Assembly: GCA_910579775.1 (NCBI GenBank)
Contig: CAJTUE010000001.1
Span: 62,001 to 126,000, forward strand
Direction: 5' to 3'
DNA length: 64,000 bases
DNA from: an uncultured Oscillospiraceae bacterium
Lineage (GTDB): Bacteria > Bacillota > Clostridia > Oscillospirales > Oscillospiraceae
Numbering within the stretch: the first letter of the stretch is position 1; the number at the start of each line of letters is the position of its first letter. The notes under the pieces are model-generated. The model was not told the origin of the DNA. It saw nothing but the letters and a program-made list of their open reading frames with translations, and ran no database searches. The translations under genes were made by a program, and so were the position numbers. This document shows positions 1 to 15,000 of this stretch, one piece after another.

Positions 1-1
1 C

Positions 2-49
2 CGCACATTGTTGCTGCGGGTAAAGGTCGTACCCGAAAAGGACGAGGGC
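2..49 (+). repeat. Tail of the Ig-like module of the preceding unit
   Basis: The first residues read as a final beta strand (LLLRVKVV) followed by a short acidic linker and then the first blade of unit 1. The same strand-linker-blade order joins every later unit, as in RVTIRG before unit 2 and VMVRVTE before unit 4. The array therefore extends upstream of the window. Confidence 0.7.
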
Positions 50-3000
50 TTTGCTACCTCCCCGATGCTGGTGGCGGGCAAAAACCATATCATTGCGCTG
101 AAGGCGGACGGCACAGTATGGGCCTGGGGTGATAATGCCCAGGGACAGTTGGGTGACGGTACGTTTGTTGACCGTGCTTACCCTGTGGAGGTGAAGAATG
201 CTGACGGCGATCCCTTCACCAACGTGGTTTCTGTGGCCGCGGGAGATAATTTCAGCATTGTCCTTAAGGATGTGGATGGGGATCTGTCCACCACCGACGA
301 CCGAGAGGTCTATGTAGTGGGCGGCTTAAGCTCCATTACTACCAACCTTATCCATGTTCCCAGCGAGGAAGAATTGACCCAGGTAGACCGTCTCAACGGG
401 CCGAAGTTCATGAAAATGTTCCAGGCCGACGGCGTCTATCAGCCCTTCACCTATGACCAGGTGGCCAACAACGAGGCCGACGGCTGGAACGATGTGGGTG
501 ATCTGACCCGTGCCATTGAATTTAGAAACGCGAATAACCGTGTACCCGAAAACGAAGATGCGGACATCCGTTTCGGTGTGCGACCGGGGAAAGAATTTAC
601 CGCCATGGACTACAGTGATGCGGCGGTAGATTATGCTGCGAGCAAGGGCTGGACGGTCTACTATCTGGCCTACTATAAATATGTGAATCAAGAGGGTGAC
701 GACTGCGGCATCTGGGTCGACATCCCCAAAAACTGCCCCAACCCCCACCATCCCCACAGCAGTGAGTTTATGACCCGCGATGTGGAGACAGCAGGGGTCG
801 GGTATATTGGCGTTACCGACATTACCAACCGCACCAAGCTGAGCCAACTGCGCCCCCATGCCGACGAGAACGGCAACCCCAAGGGCTATGAGGTGACGTA
901 CCAGGTGATCGTCGACGGTACACCTACGCCGGAGACGGTGGTCTATGACCAGCTCTGGCCCACCGATGGCCCGGACAAGTGGACAGGGAAGCAGTACTGG
1001 GTCAGTGCTCAGTTCGCGGCTTGGGAGCGCCAGCTCCAGATCGATTTGCCGACGCAAGAGGAAATTGAGAAGGTCAACTCTGACTGGCCCTATCTGATGA
1101 TCCCCGAGGACAGCGGCGATACGGTGAATATTGCCAGCGTAATGGGGTGGACCACCCGCAACGTGGACTACTTTACCGGTGAGTTGAACTGCTCTTACAA
1201 GAGCGAGGACGGCGAACGCTGTGCTCTCCAGGGCTACAATCCCGCCGATACCATTACCCCTGTGGTCTGCGGCAACGACGCCTGCCAGTTGGTGGGTCAG
1301 GATTACTTTACCCTCATTTACGAGGACGCCGCCGATGTTTGGGACAAGTACAACATTCCTTCCCAGTGGCGCGAGCTGCCTGAAGCAGAAGAGAGCTACC
1401 GGATCTGGCGTTGCCAAGCCGGTCACACTTGGATCGCTCCCTATGATGGAGCTGAGGATGTGCCCACCCCTGAGGTAAAGCTTTTGACCGACGAAAACGG
1501 GAAGCCTATCACGAATATCGTAGACGTAGCGGCGGGGGCAGATCATATGCTGGCCCTGACGGTTGACGGCGAGTTGTATACTGCCGGTGCGAATACCCGC
1601 GGTGAGTTGGGGCAGGATACCACAAAACAGATCGGTACAGCTGTGAAGGTCAAGGGATTCAAGGGCCGTGACTATCTGGAGCATGTGGTGGACATGGAGG
1701 CGGGCGAGGCCTTCTCCGTGGCTCTGCTGGGCAACGGCAGCGTGTACACCTGGGGCGACAACAGCTATGGACAGCTGGGCAGTGAGTTGGTCGCCACCAC
1801 TCCTGTCACTGACGCCGACGGCAACGTGACCATTGCCAATTATTCCACCACGCCTGTTCAGGTGAACTCCGGCGAATATTCTGTGGATCACAATGCACAA
1901 TTCCGCGTCCTTTCAGGGGTGTATATGGTCTCTGCGGGGCGTCACCATGTGGTGAGTGTGGCGATGGAGAACGATTGGAATGAGACCATTAACGGCGACA
2001 TGGGCGGTTATGTCCGCGAGCCCGCTGCATTTGCTTGGGGCGACGGTACGCAGGGCCAGCTGGGCAACCTGCAGGATTTGACGGCGATTACGATCGATGG
2101 AGTAGCGAAGAATATCGCTCCCTCCGCCCGCAAGGTGTCCGGCATCGACGGAGTGACTGCCGTGGCTGCCGGTGGCGCTCACACTCTGGTGCGCTCAGTT
2201 AATGAGGCTGGTGAGGTCAGACTCACTGCCTTTGGTAGCAACGATTTCAAACAGCTTACCAACGGTACGCCGGATGCCAACGGTTATGTGACCGCTGTGG
2301 CCGGTGAATGGGTGCGCACAAAGGCGGACGCGAAGTGGTTAGACGAAGTGTCTATTATTACCGCTGGAGGAAGCTTCTCCGCCGTGATGATGGAAAACGG
2401 CCGGGTCATGACCTGGGGCGACAACGGCAAGGGCCAGCTGGGCCTTGCCGCCATTGGCACCGAGGGCAGCGGCGACACGGATGTCCGCGATGTGCCCTAT
2501 TTTGCCGGTGAGCATCAGGCGGTCATGGTGGAGTTTAGCTTTACCGGCGCAAACATCAAGGAGGGCGGCGCAAGCAGCTTTGGCGAGCTGACCCTTGGGT
2601 GGAGCTTGAACACCAACGAGTTTGCCACCATCAATACCACTACCGCCAACCGCTATCAGTACGGCGGCTTTAACCTCATTACTTCCGGTGTAGAGACGGA
2701 GAAGATCGACTTGGCCGCGGCTTACCCCGGTTATACCTTCTTGTCCACCGACGAAAGCATGGTACGGGTGCGTCAGCTGGATGACGGCACCTGGGTCATT
2801 CAGAATGCCCCCACCACCTATTCCAGCTTCCAGAAGATCGGCACCACGTCCGTTTCCGCTCTGGATGCCAACGGCAATGTTATCGCGGTGTTCCGCGTGA
2901 CGATTCGTGGCAATTACACAGACCAGAACGGCGTGACCCGTGACCGGATCACCACCCCTATGATCGTGGGCACGCAGACCGGCACCGTGGCGTTGAAGGC

Positions 3001-6000
3001 TAACGGCGAGGTCTATATTTGGGGTACGTTTACCACTCAGGGATACACTACCTCCATTGTAAAGCCCAACACCGGCGCACCTACGCTGGCCACACGCAGT
3101 GTGACATACAACACTCCCCAGAAGATGCTTATCCCCGGCGGTGCGACTATTGTCCGCATTGCAGCAGGGCCGAACCATGCAGTGGCGTTGGACGCTTCCG
3201 GTAATGTGTATACCTGGGGCGATAACACCTATGGTCAGACTGGCTTCTACGAGGCGGAAGACGCTTACTACAAGACCATTGTCAAGGATATCACGGAAGG
3301 CACCGGCGACGATGCCGCCGAAAACATGCCCATTATGGCAGACGTAAGCCGCAAGGTACTCAAGGGATACACCGGCGCACCCTTCACCCAGACAGGCTCC
3401 AACTATGCCACCACCGTGCTTTCCAGCTTCCAGAATCTCAACGAGCACCTCATGGCCCGCAAGCAGTGGGAGGCCTACTCCCGTGACGACCTGGGTCATG
3501 CCAACAAGACTGATGGCGGTGTTTATCCCGAAAACTACGATCCCGACAACGGACCCATTTCCCTGCCCTGGCTTTCTAACTACGAGGGCGAAGACAAAGT
3601 AAAGATCGTGGATGTGGCAGCCGGTGACCGTCATACCCTGTTGCTGGACGACCATGGAAATGTCTGGGCCTTTGGCGATAACGCCAACGGTCAGTTGGGC
3701 CAGGGTGACACGGGCAATCAATATACCGACAAGCAGATCACCATTCGTGATGTGCGCACTTACCATGACAATGTGCGTTACACCCCTGTAAAGGTGGTGC
3801 AGGGCGTTTCCGCCAGTGACGATGCCTATTTGAGCCGCATTGTTCAGATTTCCGCCAGCGGAAACTATTCCATGGCGCTCCGGGCTGATGGCGTGGTTTT
3901 TGCTTGGGGAGGTAACGAAAAAGGCCAGTTGGGCATTGTCTCCAGCGGCAATGTTACTGTGCCCTCTGAGGTGGGCTTTGCCAACGACCAGAATCCTGAT
4001 GACTACTACTTTAAGAACGTGACCGCCATCTCTGCCGGTCGCGATCACGCCATGGCTATCGTGGCGGGCCTGCACGGTGAAGAGATCGGTGCGGACGGCA
4101 AGATCGTGCCCGTTGCCGACGAAACCGGCGTCTATACCCCCACCACCCGCGTCTATACTTGGGGCTCTAACGCCTATGGCAAGTTAGGCTTGGGCAAGTC
4201 TGATAAGCAGATGGCTTTCACCTATCAGCCCACCCGCGTGGATCTTTTGGAGGACAAAGAAGTCACCACCATTATCCCGCCGGTGCTGGGTGACGACGGC
4301 ATGACCGTAGTTACCCCTGGTTCGATGAGCACTACCGTTGTCCGCACGGCCACGCCGCTGGAACGGGTGCGCCAGATCTCGGCGGCCACTGATTATGCGA
4401 TGGCTGTGGTGGCAGACACCTTGGTCGTGGTAGACAAGGATCACCCGGTGGATGCCACCGACAGCGATCGAGACCCCGGCAAGGGTCACTATCCCGACCA
4501 CCCGGCTCAGCAGACCTTTGAATATGTGGATTCCCTAACGTATGCTTGGGGCCGCAACGATCAGGGGCAGTTGGGCCTGGGTGAAAAGATTGGCACAGAG
4601 CAGATCATTGTCCCCGCCGACACTACCCTGCCGTTGCCCATGCTTAAGGGCGGCACAGTGTCCAAGGTGGAGTTGGTGGGCGGCGAGGAGTTGGCCAAGT
4701 ATGTCCGCGAGACTCTGTTGGTCAGCAAGGGCAACACCACCGTCCAGACCGTTCAAGAAGACGGTACAGTGTGGTTCTCCGGCACAAACAGCCACCGGGA
4801 GGGTGCGGACTACACTGCCGTAGAGCGTCAGGCTCTCACGCAGACCGGCGCGGAGACTTATTACACCTTGGCCATCGGCGACGCTAAGGTCTACAACGAG
4901 AACGATTTGACCAACCCCGTTTGGCCCACCAAGAGCGGCAACAGCTATAACTGGCCGCCCCAGGTGACCACGGAGAGTCTGCGGATGCCGCGCTCTATTA
5001 CCATTTATGAAAATCAGCGGCTTTACATTAACGAAGCTGACCTTTGGGAGATTTTTAACAGCCAGTTCAACTTGATTCAGAATGACTTTGAGCGTCATCT
5101 GCCCGATGACGCGGTGGTGACTTATCGTTCCAGCGACGAGACCATTGCATATTTCGACTACGACGAACAGAAGGGCCAGTATTATCTCCAGCCCACCACC
5201 GAGGCGTATGGCCGCCTCATCATCACCGTCAACAATGTCCACGACAACTATCGTGGAGATTATGAGGTCATTGTTCTGCCCACCGAGACCGTGGGCGACG
5301 GACTGCCTGTGGCCTCGGTCACCGTCAAGGCGGCTGAAAATGCCGCCATTGCCCTCCACGCCAACGGTACTGTTTGGATGTGGGGGCGCATCGGTCTACG
5401 TCAGAACTTCTACAATGAGGATGGTACAGTGCTGGCCTACAGCAATTCCTTTGGCAGCGCGACCGCCAGCTTGGGCTGGAAGGAAGTTAACACCACGCCC
5501 AGCACATCTTCTGTGTTGAACCAGCTCAACAACACCGGGATCTATCTCAACCCGGTCTATTATGTAACGTATGAGTACCCCGTGCAGGTGGAATTTGAGG
5601 GCCTGGGCGCGGATGAGTACATCGTAGATATCGACGCGTATGGCGCAAGTCCCTTGACCGGCAGCAAGTGGGACAGTGCCACTGACCGCGGCGCGGACTC
5701 CGTCCAGTCCTTTATCGCCCTGACCAACAAGGGCAATGTCTACACTTGGGGCAACAACGATTACGGTCAGTTGGGTAACGGCACGTGGAACAGCTTCAAA
5801 CTCCATTCCACCTGCGGTTCTCACGGTAGCTACTATGTCAACTATGTCCAGCAAAGCACTGACCGTTTGGGCGTGGGCAGTTCTAAGGCTACCCGCGTCA
5901 AGAACATTGGTCCGGCCAACGGTGGCGAGATCATTCTTTCCGTTTCCATGGGCGACGGCTTCGCCCTTGCCTCTTCCAACTCCGGCAAGGTCTATTCTTG

Positions 6001-9000
6001 GGGGCTTAACGACCGTGGTCAGTTGGGCCGCGGCTATACCGGCAGCTGGAGCTACGAGTGGTGGAACGGCGATGGTTGCGGTACGAATCTGTATGTACCC
6101 TTTGTGACAGACAGCGACCTTGCCACCAACAGCGCAGGTAGTGCCGTGAGCCATCCGGCCCGCTCTTGGTGCAATGGCGCGTGGAACCACACCAGACACG
6201 GCTGGATCGGCACGCAGAAGTTCTACTCCGCCCATCCCGTGTTGGAGACCACTCCCGATCTGGTCACCGGTATGCAGGACATCGGTAAGTTGCAGCACGT
6301 GGCCCGCGTGGCTGCCGGTCATGACCATGCGCTGGCTTTGCGCACCGACTCTCTGGTGTACGCCTGGGGCGATAATGTCCAGGGTGAAGTGGGCAACAAC
6401 TGGGGCCGCGAGGGTAAGGACATTACTGACGCTACGCCGCACGTGCCCGCCAATGATATTCAGTCCATTCCCGTGCTGGTGCGCTCCGGCGAGAGTGATG
6501 AGGACGCCTATTTCCTACGCAATGCTACCCGCATTGCCGCCGGCGACAACTTCAGCGTTATTATGACGCGTGACGGCGGTGTGTATACCTTTGGGGACAA
6601 CCGCCAGGGACAGTTGGGCGTTGTGACCAACCAGAAGGGCGCAACTCTGACGCAGTCCCCCGTGCCTGTACGGGTGATGTTAGAGGACGGCACACCGCTA
6701 AAGGCGCGGCTCATCAGCGCCGGACCAAACAACGCAATGGCCTTGGCGAGCCAGAATGTGTTGTATGCCTGGGGACGTAACCACTATGGTCAGTTGGCCA
6801 ACGGCCAGCTGGGTGACGGCACGACTCAGACCGCGGCGCAGAAGACCCCTGTGATGGCGCTGCGGGGAGATAACGACCAGACCGCCGTCAGCGGCATTCC
6901 TGCCATTGACGACGCCGATCCCTTCCGCAATGCCGCCGAGTTTGATGCGGGCGAAGACTTTATGGTCATTATGCGGCAGGACGGCAAGCTCTACATCTCC
7001 GGTGACTATAACTGGGGCAAGTTTGACTATGACACAGGTGACGCGCTGATCCGTGCGGACAGCAATACGCCCAACCGTTTTGCCAACGACGAGAGCAAGC
7101 TCTACGTTTGGGCTACTCAGGACAAAGCGGGTGTTTATACCAAGAAATCTAACGTCATCTATTTACAGTACGCTGTTCAGCCGGACAGCCGTACGGAGGG
7201 AATGATGGACCGCACCGACATGGGCGGCCTTCTCGGTAAGGACAACGACCTGATCCCGGTCACCCTCAATAACACCGCTCTCATTCCCTTTGATGAATTG
7301 TATCAGGACTATTACTTCCCCTGGTCCACCCGATTCTCCGCTTTCCGTGAGCCGCTGGATATGACCAGTCTGGGCAGTATGGTGGTTGATACCAGCGATC
7401 CCAGTGTGGCAGTGACCGCTGTGGAGGCTGACGGTATCCGCATCACGACCACCGGGGTGGGTACGGCTAACATCATGATCTTTAACACAGCCACGGGCTA
7501 CCGCACTACAGTAATGGTGCGTGTGACCGAGGTTTCTCAGGCTGTTCGAGACACCCGCACCGGTGAACCCGCAGCCTTCACCGGCATGAAGGCCGCCACC
7601 GCTGTGCCCATGGTAGCCAGCGGGTATAGCTACTCTATTGCCCTCAAGGCCAACGGTACGGTTTGGACCTGGGGCAACAGTAGCAGCGCGCCTGTTCAGG
7701 TGAGCGGTATCCTTGGCGCGCATGTGGCTGCCGGTTACAGCGTTGGTTTAGTGGCGACTCAGGACGGTACGGTCTACTCCGTATCCGGCGCCTCCGCCAC
7801 CCGCGTGGCGCTTACCAAGGACAGTCAGGGGAACGCCACTTCGTATCTGGAAAATATCACCCAGGTGGCTGCCGGTTATGGTTTCTACGCCGCGCTGGAT
7901 GGGACTACCGGCGAGGTATATGTCTGGGGTAATAACTACCTCACCGAGTTGCGTAAGACGGGCTTTACCACCATGCTCAGTTCTCTCAGCCTGCCTGTGA
8001 AGCTCCGGGCCGGTATGTCGCCCAGCCATACCGGCGTGGTGGCCGGGTCTGTGGGCTTTGAACACAACTTCTATATGACCAACATCGTGGAGATGAAGGC
8101 CGGCTACCACTCCCTCTATCTACTCAATCAGGAGGGCAAGGTTTACGTGGTGGGGCAAAGCAACAACGATACGACCACCGATGGCATGGATAACGGTGGC
8201 AGTGCGGCCATGAAGGAGTATAATGAGTATTTGGGCGCGGGCCGCGACGGTCTGGCCTTTACCGTTAAGGAGTATAACCCCTATCCTATCGGCAACGGCG
8301 CGGTCAGGACCAATCATACCGGCACGGTGAACACCCACGGCCAGCTGGAGCGGGTGCTGACTTTGGCGGCTGGACATACCCATGTGCTGGCGCTGGTCAG
8401 CGATACGGTCGTGGACGCGACCACTCCCGACGTGACCGTGTATTACTGCCCGGTGTGCGGCGCGTTGCTTGACACGGCGGATGTGGACGGCGGTCTTGTG
8501 AAGAATACCCATACTGTGCCCGACACCAGCGACGGCGCGGCAGAGGGAGCTACTGTTCCCTGTGCCGGTGTGGGCCAAACTGCCAACACCAACACCGTAC
8601 CCGGTACGGCTACCAGCCATCAGGGCCACGACCTCATCAGCTGGGGCCGCAATCAGGATGGTCAGCTGGGCCGCAACGGCGTTACCTCGACGCATGTGGG
8701 CCACACCCCCGGCTATGTTACCGCCTTGAGTGATCCTGACGGCACCGCCAATGTGAAGTCCACAGGTGTGAACTCCAATGGCCGTGACACGGCTGTTCTG
8801 CGCATCTATGCCGGCGGCCACACCTCCGGCGTGATCTATGACGGCGATCAGGACTATGCTACAGTTGTGCCTGATAACAACTTCTCCTTCCTCTGGGGCA
8901 ATAACGCCACAAACAACATGGGTAACACCTATGTGACCGATGCAGACGTGATCTCCGGTACACGGCCCATTCGTGGTACCAGCCGCAACGTAGATAGTCT

Positions 9001-12000
9001 GAAGGACAATGCGGCCTATTTTGCCTATTGGAACCGTCCTTACATGCTCTCTCTCAGTGAACGTACCTCCGTGGGCGTGCAGGTGGAGGGCTCTGTGTGG
9101 GCCTGGGGCAACGATGCCAACCAGCAGATGGGCAACTACGCCGATCCTGCTTCCGCCGTCCCTGTCCAGGTGGGCAAGGAGGACTTCTACGATCTCCAGG
9201 TGGATGACGCCACCCTCAATACCTATCAGATCCCCGGTACAGATAATGATTACGAGAAATACCCCGTACATACTGTGAAGCTGGAGCAGTCCACGCTGTT
9301 CAGCCACTCCAAGTTGACCAAAGCCACGCAGATCACTGACAAGGACGGCAACGTCACCGGCACGACCACTGCCTTTGTGGAGAATCCCATGAAGTGGTAT
9401 AACGATATTGATGCGACACTGGCCTTTGCCCAGCAGCGCATCAACCTTCAGCCCATGCAGTTCGTTACCGTGGACCTCACCGAGATGTTCATTCGGGAGG
9501 ATTGGGGCTTTAACGTTCGCACAGATAAGTTTGACGACATCGGCGCGGACTGGACCGCCCTGCGGGTCAAGAGCATGAACACCGATGTAGTCACCCTGCG
9601 CTTCCACACCTTCGCCACCGCCGAACTCACCGGCGCGAAGGCCGTGGACGAGCGCGGGACGCTGACCCCTGTGGTGCTGGCCGACCAGAGCGAAGTCATC
9701 GACAACGGCGACGGCACTTATACCGTAAAGTCCACCGGCGAGTCCTGCTATCCCACCAAGGTAGACATTATCCCCAACCATGACCTGGACGCTAATGGCG
9801 ACCTGGAGGCCCTTGGCGCAGGCGGAGAAGTGACAGTGGTGTTCCAGGACTTGGAGCACAAGGCTCAGAGCTTGGTCATTGTGCGGGTCATCCCCGCCTA
9901 TGATGAGGATACCACCGCCCAGAACTATCAGCTCAATGGCCTTCTGCCTGTCACCACGACCACCACGGAGACTGACGAGGGCGGCAACGAGACCACGAAG
10001 ACCGAGACCATTGCGCCCACGGGCAACAATCAGGCGCTGGTGACAGTGCCTCAGGTCGTTGCCGGCGGCGATCATATGCTGGCGGTCAGCTCCGAGGGCG
10101 CGATCTACTCTTGGGGCGGCAACCTTCGCGGCCAGCTGGGTACGGGCAGTACAGCCTCCGCAAACTCTTCCTACACGGAGCGTGGAGAAGACAAGTGGAC
10201 CGTTACCTACACCGGATCGAGCAGCGGCGGCGTAGTGACCACCACCTACTATGGCTGGCGTAGCAACTGCCAGATCGGTGGAGACCTCTCTGAGGACATT
10301 GTCCAGACCAACATTTTCCGCACCGAGCATCAGCTGGGCCTGACTCGTATTTTGGGAACTGTGGCCCAGGATACCCCGCAGCAGATCCCCGCTTCCGCCT
10401 TCGGCGGCAAGAAGATCATCAACGCCGCCGCCGGGTTTGGTACGTCTATTGCCGTGGATGAAGACGGTCAGGCTTGGCAGTGGGGCTGGCAGGGCAGCAA
10501 GTATAGCTACGAAAACTGGGATGTGTCCCACTGGGACTACCACACCCATGACGAGTGGCGGATGTATAACCATCAGCGTTATGCCGTCGCCCCGGTGAAG
10601 GTGCCTAACTGGCCCGCCAACATGGTGAAGGTGGGAACGACTTCCGGGTTGAACTACAACTATGCCCGTGCCGTCCAATTTGCCAGCGACCACTTCCTGA
10701 ACGGCACGTGGGTCTATACCAATATGCCCGTCTACTACGGTCTGACTGCAGACGGTGCGCTGTATCAGTACTATATCTATGGAAACAGCGGAATCTCCGC
10801 AAGCTGGAGCACCGTGACCCGCCGTATGACCGATCAGGACGGCAACCCGCTGGAGCATATCATCGACTTTAACGTCTCCTCCAACGGTCTGGTGGCGCTG
10901 GCCGCAGACGGCACGGTGTACTATCAGAGCGCCTCGAATAACAAGAGCGGCAGCAGCTATCTGGCCACCTACCTTGGCGCGGGCAGCGATCCCTTCAGCG
11001 GCAACCGCACCCAGCACATCTACAACGACAACAAGCACATCTACAAGGATGCGGACCAAGCTACAGCCGCCCACGCCCACGCCCTGTCCATTGAAATCGC
11101 CCCGGACTACACCGGGGAGGACTTCTATCAGCGCAACATTACGGGCGTGGACATGGGGACCGTACCCGTTCTCACCACCAGGGAGCAGCGGGGCGTGATC
11201 GCCGTGGCCGCCAGCGGCATGAAGTCCGGGCAGGACCTGTTCTCCGGCGCGACCGGCGCGACCTTCTCCGGCGAGACCTACGCCACCGCCGATGGCGAGT
11301 TCTACCTTACCTCCGTGGAGTCTCATAACAATTCCTATCATGTCTCCGGTTCTTACCACGATGCCGACGGCAAGGCCACCGAGCGTGGCGTGACCTACGT
11401 CTGGGGCACGAACGGCGAAGGCCAGTTGGGCCTTGGCGACGGCGCGGTCAGTTCCGTCTTCAACAGCACTGCCATGCGAATTTCCAACCACTGGAACGCC
11501 ACCGACGGCAAGACCAACTTGCTCAAGGTGGTGGATATGGACGTATCCAACGGACAGTTCGGCGCCACGGGCATCTTCCTCACCGAGACCGGCGATATCT
11601 ATACCTCCGGCTCTCAGGCCATGGGTCAACTGGGCGTGCAGGGCAACTTCGAGGCTGACGGTAATTTCTGGGCTTGGCCCAAGGGCTGGCGGCCTGATAG
11701 CGGAAGCCAGAGCTATCTCTTTGGAGCACAAGGAAACTACGGTACCGACTTCAACACCGCCATTCCCCACCGCACCGGCGACATGGGGCTGGAGAAGTTG
11801 GCGATGGTGGGGGCGCAATACGCCGACAGCGAGGACGAGGACGGCGTGGTGGTCAACGGCCCGACTGAGAACATCTTTGACGAGGCCCATCCTTTCTTCT
11901 CTCTCAACGAGGGCGACACAGCCAGGGTCACCGGGCTGATCAAGGCCAAGTATTACGGACTGAATCTGAGCCAGTGGACGGAGAGAGACCCCCTTGCCTC

Positions 12001-15000
12001 TCACAGCGGGATGGCTACCACCATCAACAACGCCGATACCCACAACAATGAGATCACGCTGGATGAGGTTGCGGACGCGCCTGTTGGCGCAAAGCGCTGG
12101 ACCGGTCTTGCCCACGCCGGTGATGACCGCTTCATTTACCGCGTGTCTGACGAGCGTCTCTTTACCGTTAAGGTGGAGGACGGCGATTTGGTCATTGAAG
12201 CCAACAAGAAGGGCTATTACGGAGAGGGAACGCTCTCTGTCTACGACACTGTGACCAAGGCGCAGGGGATCATGACCATTACCATCAAGCAGGTCCTGCG
12301 CAACGTGGGCGAGTTGAACGAGACCGTTCAGATGATCGCCGCGCCCAAGGTCGCCGCGGCCGCCAACTATTCCATGGCGCTGAAGGCAGACGGCACAGTG
12401 TGGGCTTGGGGTACGACCGGCGGACGCAGTCCGGCCCGGATCACCGGTGTACAAGTGACCCGTGACGGCGTTACCACCACCGAACCGGTGGATAATATCG
12501 TAGACATTTCCGCTGCGGACGACGCTATGCTGGCCGTCACCGCCGACGGGCAGGTGTATACCGCGCCCACGACCGCTGCCTCCGGCATCATCACCACCAT
12601 GACCGCCATTGACCAGACCTTCTTCAACAACGAAAAGGTGGTCAGTGTGGCGGGCGGTATCAACCACTATCTGGCCCTCACCGAGGACGGCCACGTCTTT
12701 GCTTGGGGCAGAAACGAGCACGGAAAGCTGGGCGACGGCACCGGCGTGGACCGTGCCAACCCCGTGCCTGTGGACGGCTTGGTGGGCGGCTCCAATAAGG
12801 AACCCCACCTCCACAGCGTCATTGCCATTGCTGCCGGCGGCAAGTCCTCCGCGGCTCTGCTGTCCAACGGTCAGATCTACACTTGGGGCCTCAATAACGA
12901 GGGCCAGATCGGCATGGGCACAGATAATAAGAGCAAGTCTCACAGCACCGGCGTTTGGAGTGAGCCGGTGGAGCGCAATTGGAACAACAAGGATGTGCCC
13001 ATGGCCGTGATGGCGACGGGCGCGGATGCCGAGCTGAAGGCGTTTACCTATGATAACTATCTGCGCGGTGCAGTGGCCATGGGGATGGGCGATCAGTTTG
13101 CCGCCGCCGCTATCGGGATTGGTGCGACCTATCCCTCCGACGCGAAGGATGCTCCTGCAGATTCGACATGGCAGGATAATGTCTACGCTTGGGGCGCCAA
13201 CGAGAGCGGCCAGTTGGTCCAGGGTTATACGGACCCGGGCAAGACCGAAGGCAATTACGCCAATTCCCTTGTGGCGATCAAGGTGAACAACGATCTTTGG
13301 GCGGGGGAGCACGTCTCTCAAGTCTTTGCCCGTGGCTCCACTCTCACGGTTATGACCGAGGAAGGCTACGGCTACATTGCCGGGCGCAACCTGAGCATGG
13401 GAGCAGAAAAGCAGCCTGAATTTGTTACCATCGACAAATACAACACTGACGCTAAGGAAAACCGGGGCGTCAGCGATGTGCTCTACTATAATTCCCATCC
13501 CTACGACCAGCGGCTGGATAACGTGCTGTCCATCGTTTTGGGTGACAAGCACGGCTTGGCCCTGCGGGACGACGGTTCTGTTTATGCCTGGGGTTCCAAC
13601 TCTGACCAGCAGTTGGGCAGCTACTACAATAACAAGCTGGAGGACATCGAGATCACCGATGCTACCGCCCTCTCCGATCTTAACCGCGCCAATAAGAGTG
13701 GCAACGCCGATCCTGCCTGGCGTGCCTATCCCTTCCGTGTAGGCGCTGACGATTACCATGCCCTGTTCCTCAACAATGCCATGGGAATTACCAACACGGA
13801 CGGCAGCACCTTCTGGCTCACCGATGCCGCTGATACCGGCGCGGGCAACGATCCCGCCGAGGCCGGGGCAAACGCTCTGCTGACGCAGGTGCGTCCCAAC
13901 ACCGATGACGGCACGTCGGACGACATCTACACCACCCACAATAGCCAGACCGCCCATGTGACCATTCACGAGAATCAGACGCTGACGCTGGATCTCAGCA
14001 AGATCACCACCAAGTATAACTCCGGCTTCCTGCTGTGGAACGAGCTGTCCACCACCGACCTGAAGAAGGCCGCCGTGGGCGACGCATCCACGGGCAATAA
14101 GCCGCTGGAGAGCTTTGAGACCACCGGCCGTACCCTGCGGGAAACCGGCGATCTCACAGGTACGTTTACCGTGGCCTCTTCCAACAACAACGTGGCTACC
14201 GCCGAGGTGAAGGACGGCAAGATCATCATCCGCACCGCCTCCGCCACCGAGAACGACCGGGCCAACGACCGCGCCTACGGCACGGCCACCATTCTAGTGA
14301 AGTGGACCGGCGAGATCGACCCGGCCAAGGCCACCGGAAACAACGGTACGTCTGAGTATGGTATCATTGCCCTCACTGTCGTGCCCGACACTGCTGCCAC
14401 GCCTACGCTGGGCGGCGGCGTGAAGGCCAGCGACCGGGTGGCTGCGCCCCAGATCGTGGGGGGCTCTGCCTTCGCTGTCTCTCTGCGCACCGACGGCACG
14501 GTCTGGACTTGGGGTCAGAACACCTATGGCCAGTTGGGCGACGGCTCTACGACCAACCGCACTGTGCCCGTTCAGGTGGTCACCGACGTGTATGGTACGC
14601 CGTTGACCGGCATCGTTTCCATTGCCGCGGGAGACACCTTTGCGGTGGCCGTGGATAAGGACGGCTATGTCTGGACTTGGGGGAACAACAACGTAGGCCA
14701 GTTGGGCATCGGCGCCAGCGATTCCGCCAACCACACTTTTGCGGTGCGGGTACTCAAGGGTGAGCAATCCAGCGCGGATGCCGAAGAGCGTTACCTCAGC
14801 GGCATAAAGGCCATTGCGGCCGGCGGAAATTACGTTGGTGGACAAGGCGGTGATTTTGCCGGGGCAGTGGACGAGAACGGTTATGTGTATGCTTGGGGCT
14901 CTAATGCCTACGGGCAGTTGGGTTTTGCAGCTACCACCAACCGCAATACCCCTGTCCGCGTTCTGGCGGGCGCAAGCGCGGCAGGTAAGGCCCAGACCAA

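Noticed and set aside
341..1501. Gene boundary or frameshift suggested by loss of RCC1 motifs in this stretch
   Set aside because: The frame stays open, and RCC1 syntax resumes in the same frame at about 1514, completing a seven-blade count; it is better read as an insert.
8120..13969. Antisense open frame of 1,949 codons, and similar ones at 15635-19561, 36515-40951, 43481-48832, 48974-53194, 53765-57052 and 60560-63811
   Set aside because: Same explanation: shadow frames of the giant gene on the opposite strand, with composition dictated by the sense repeats.
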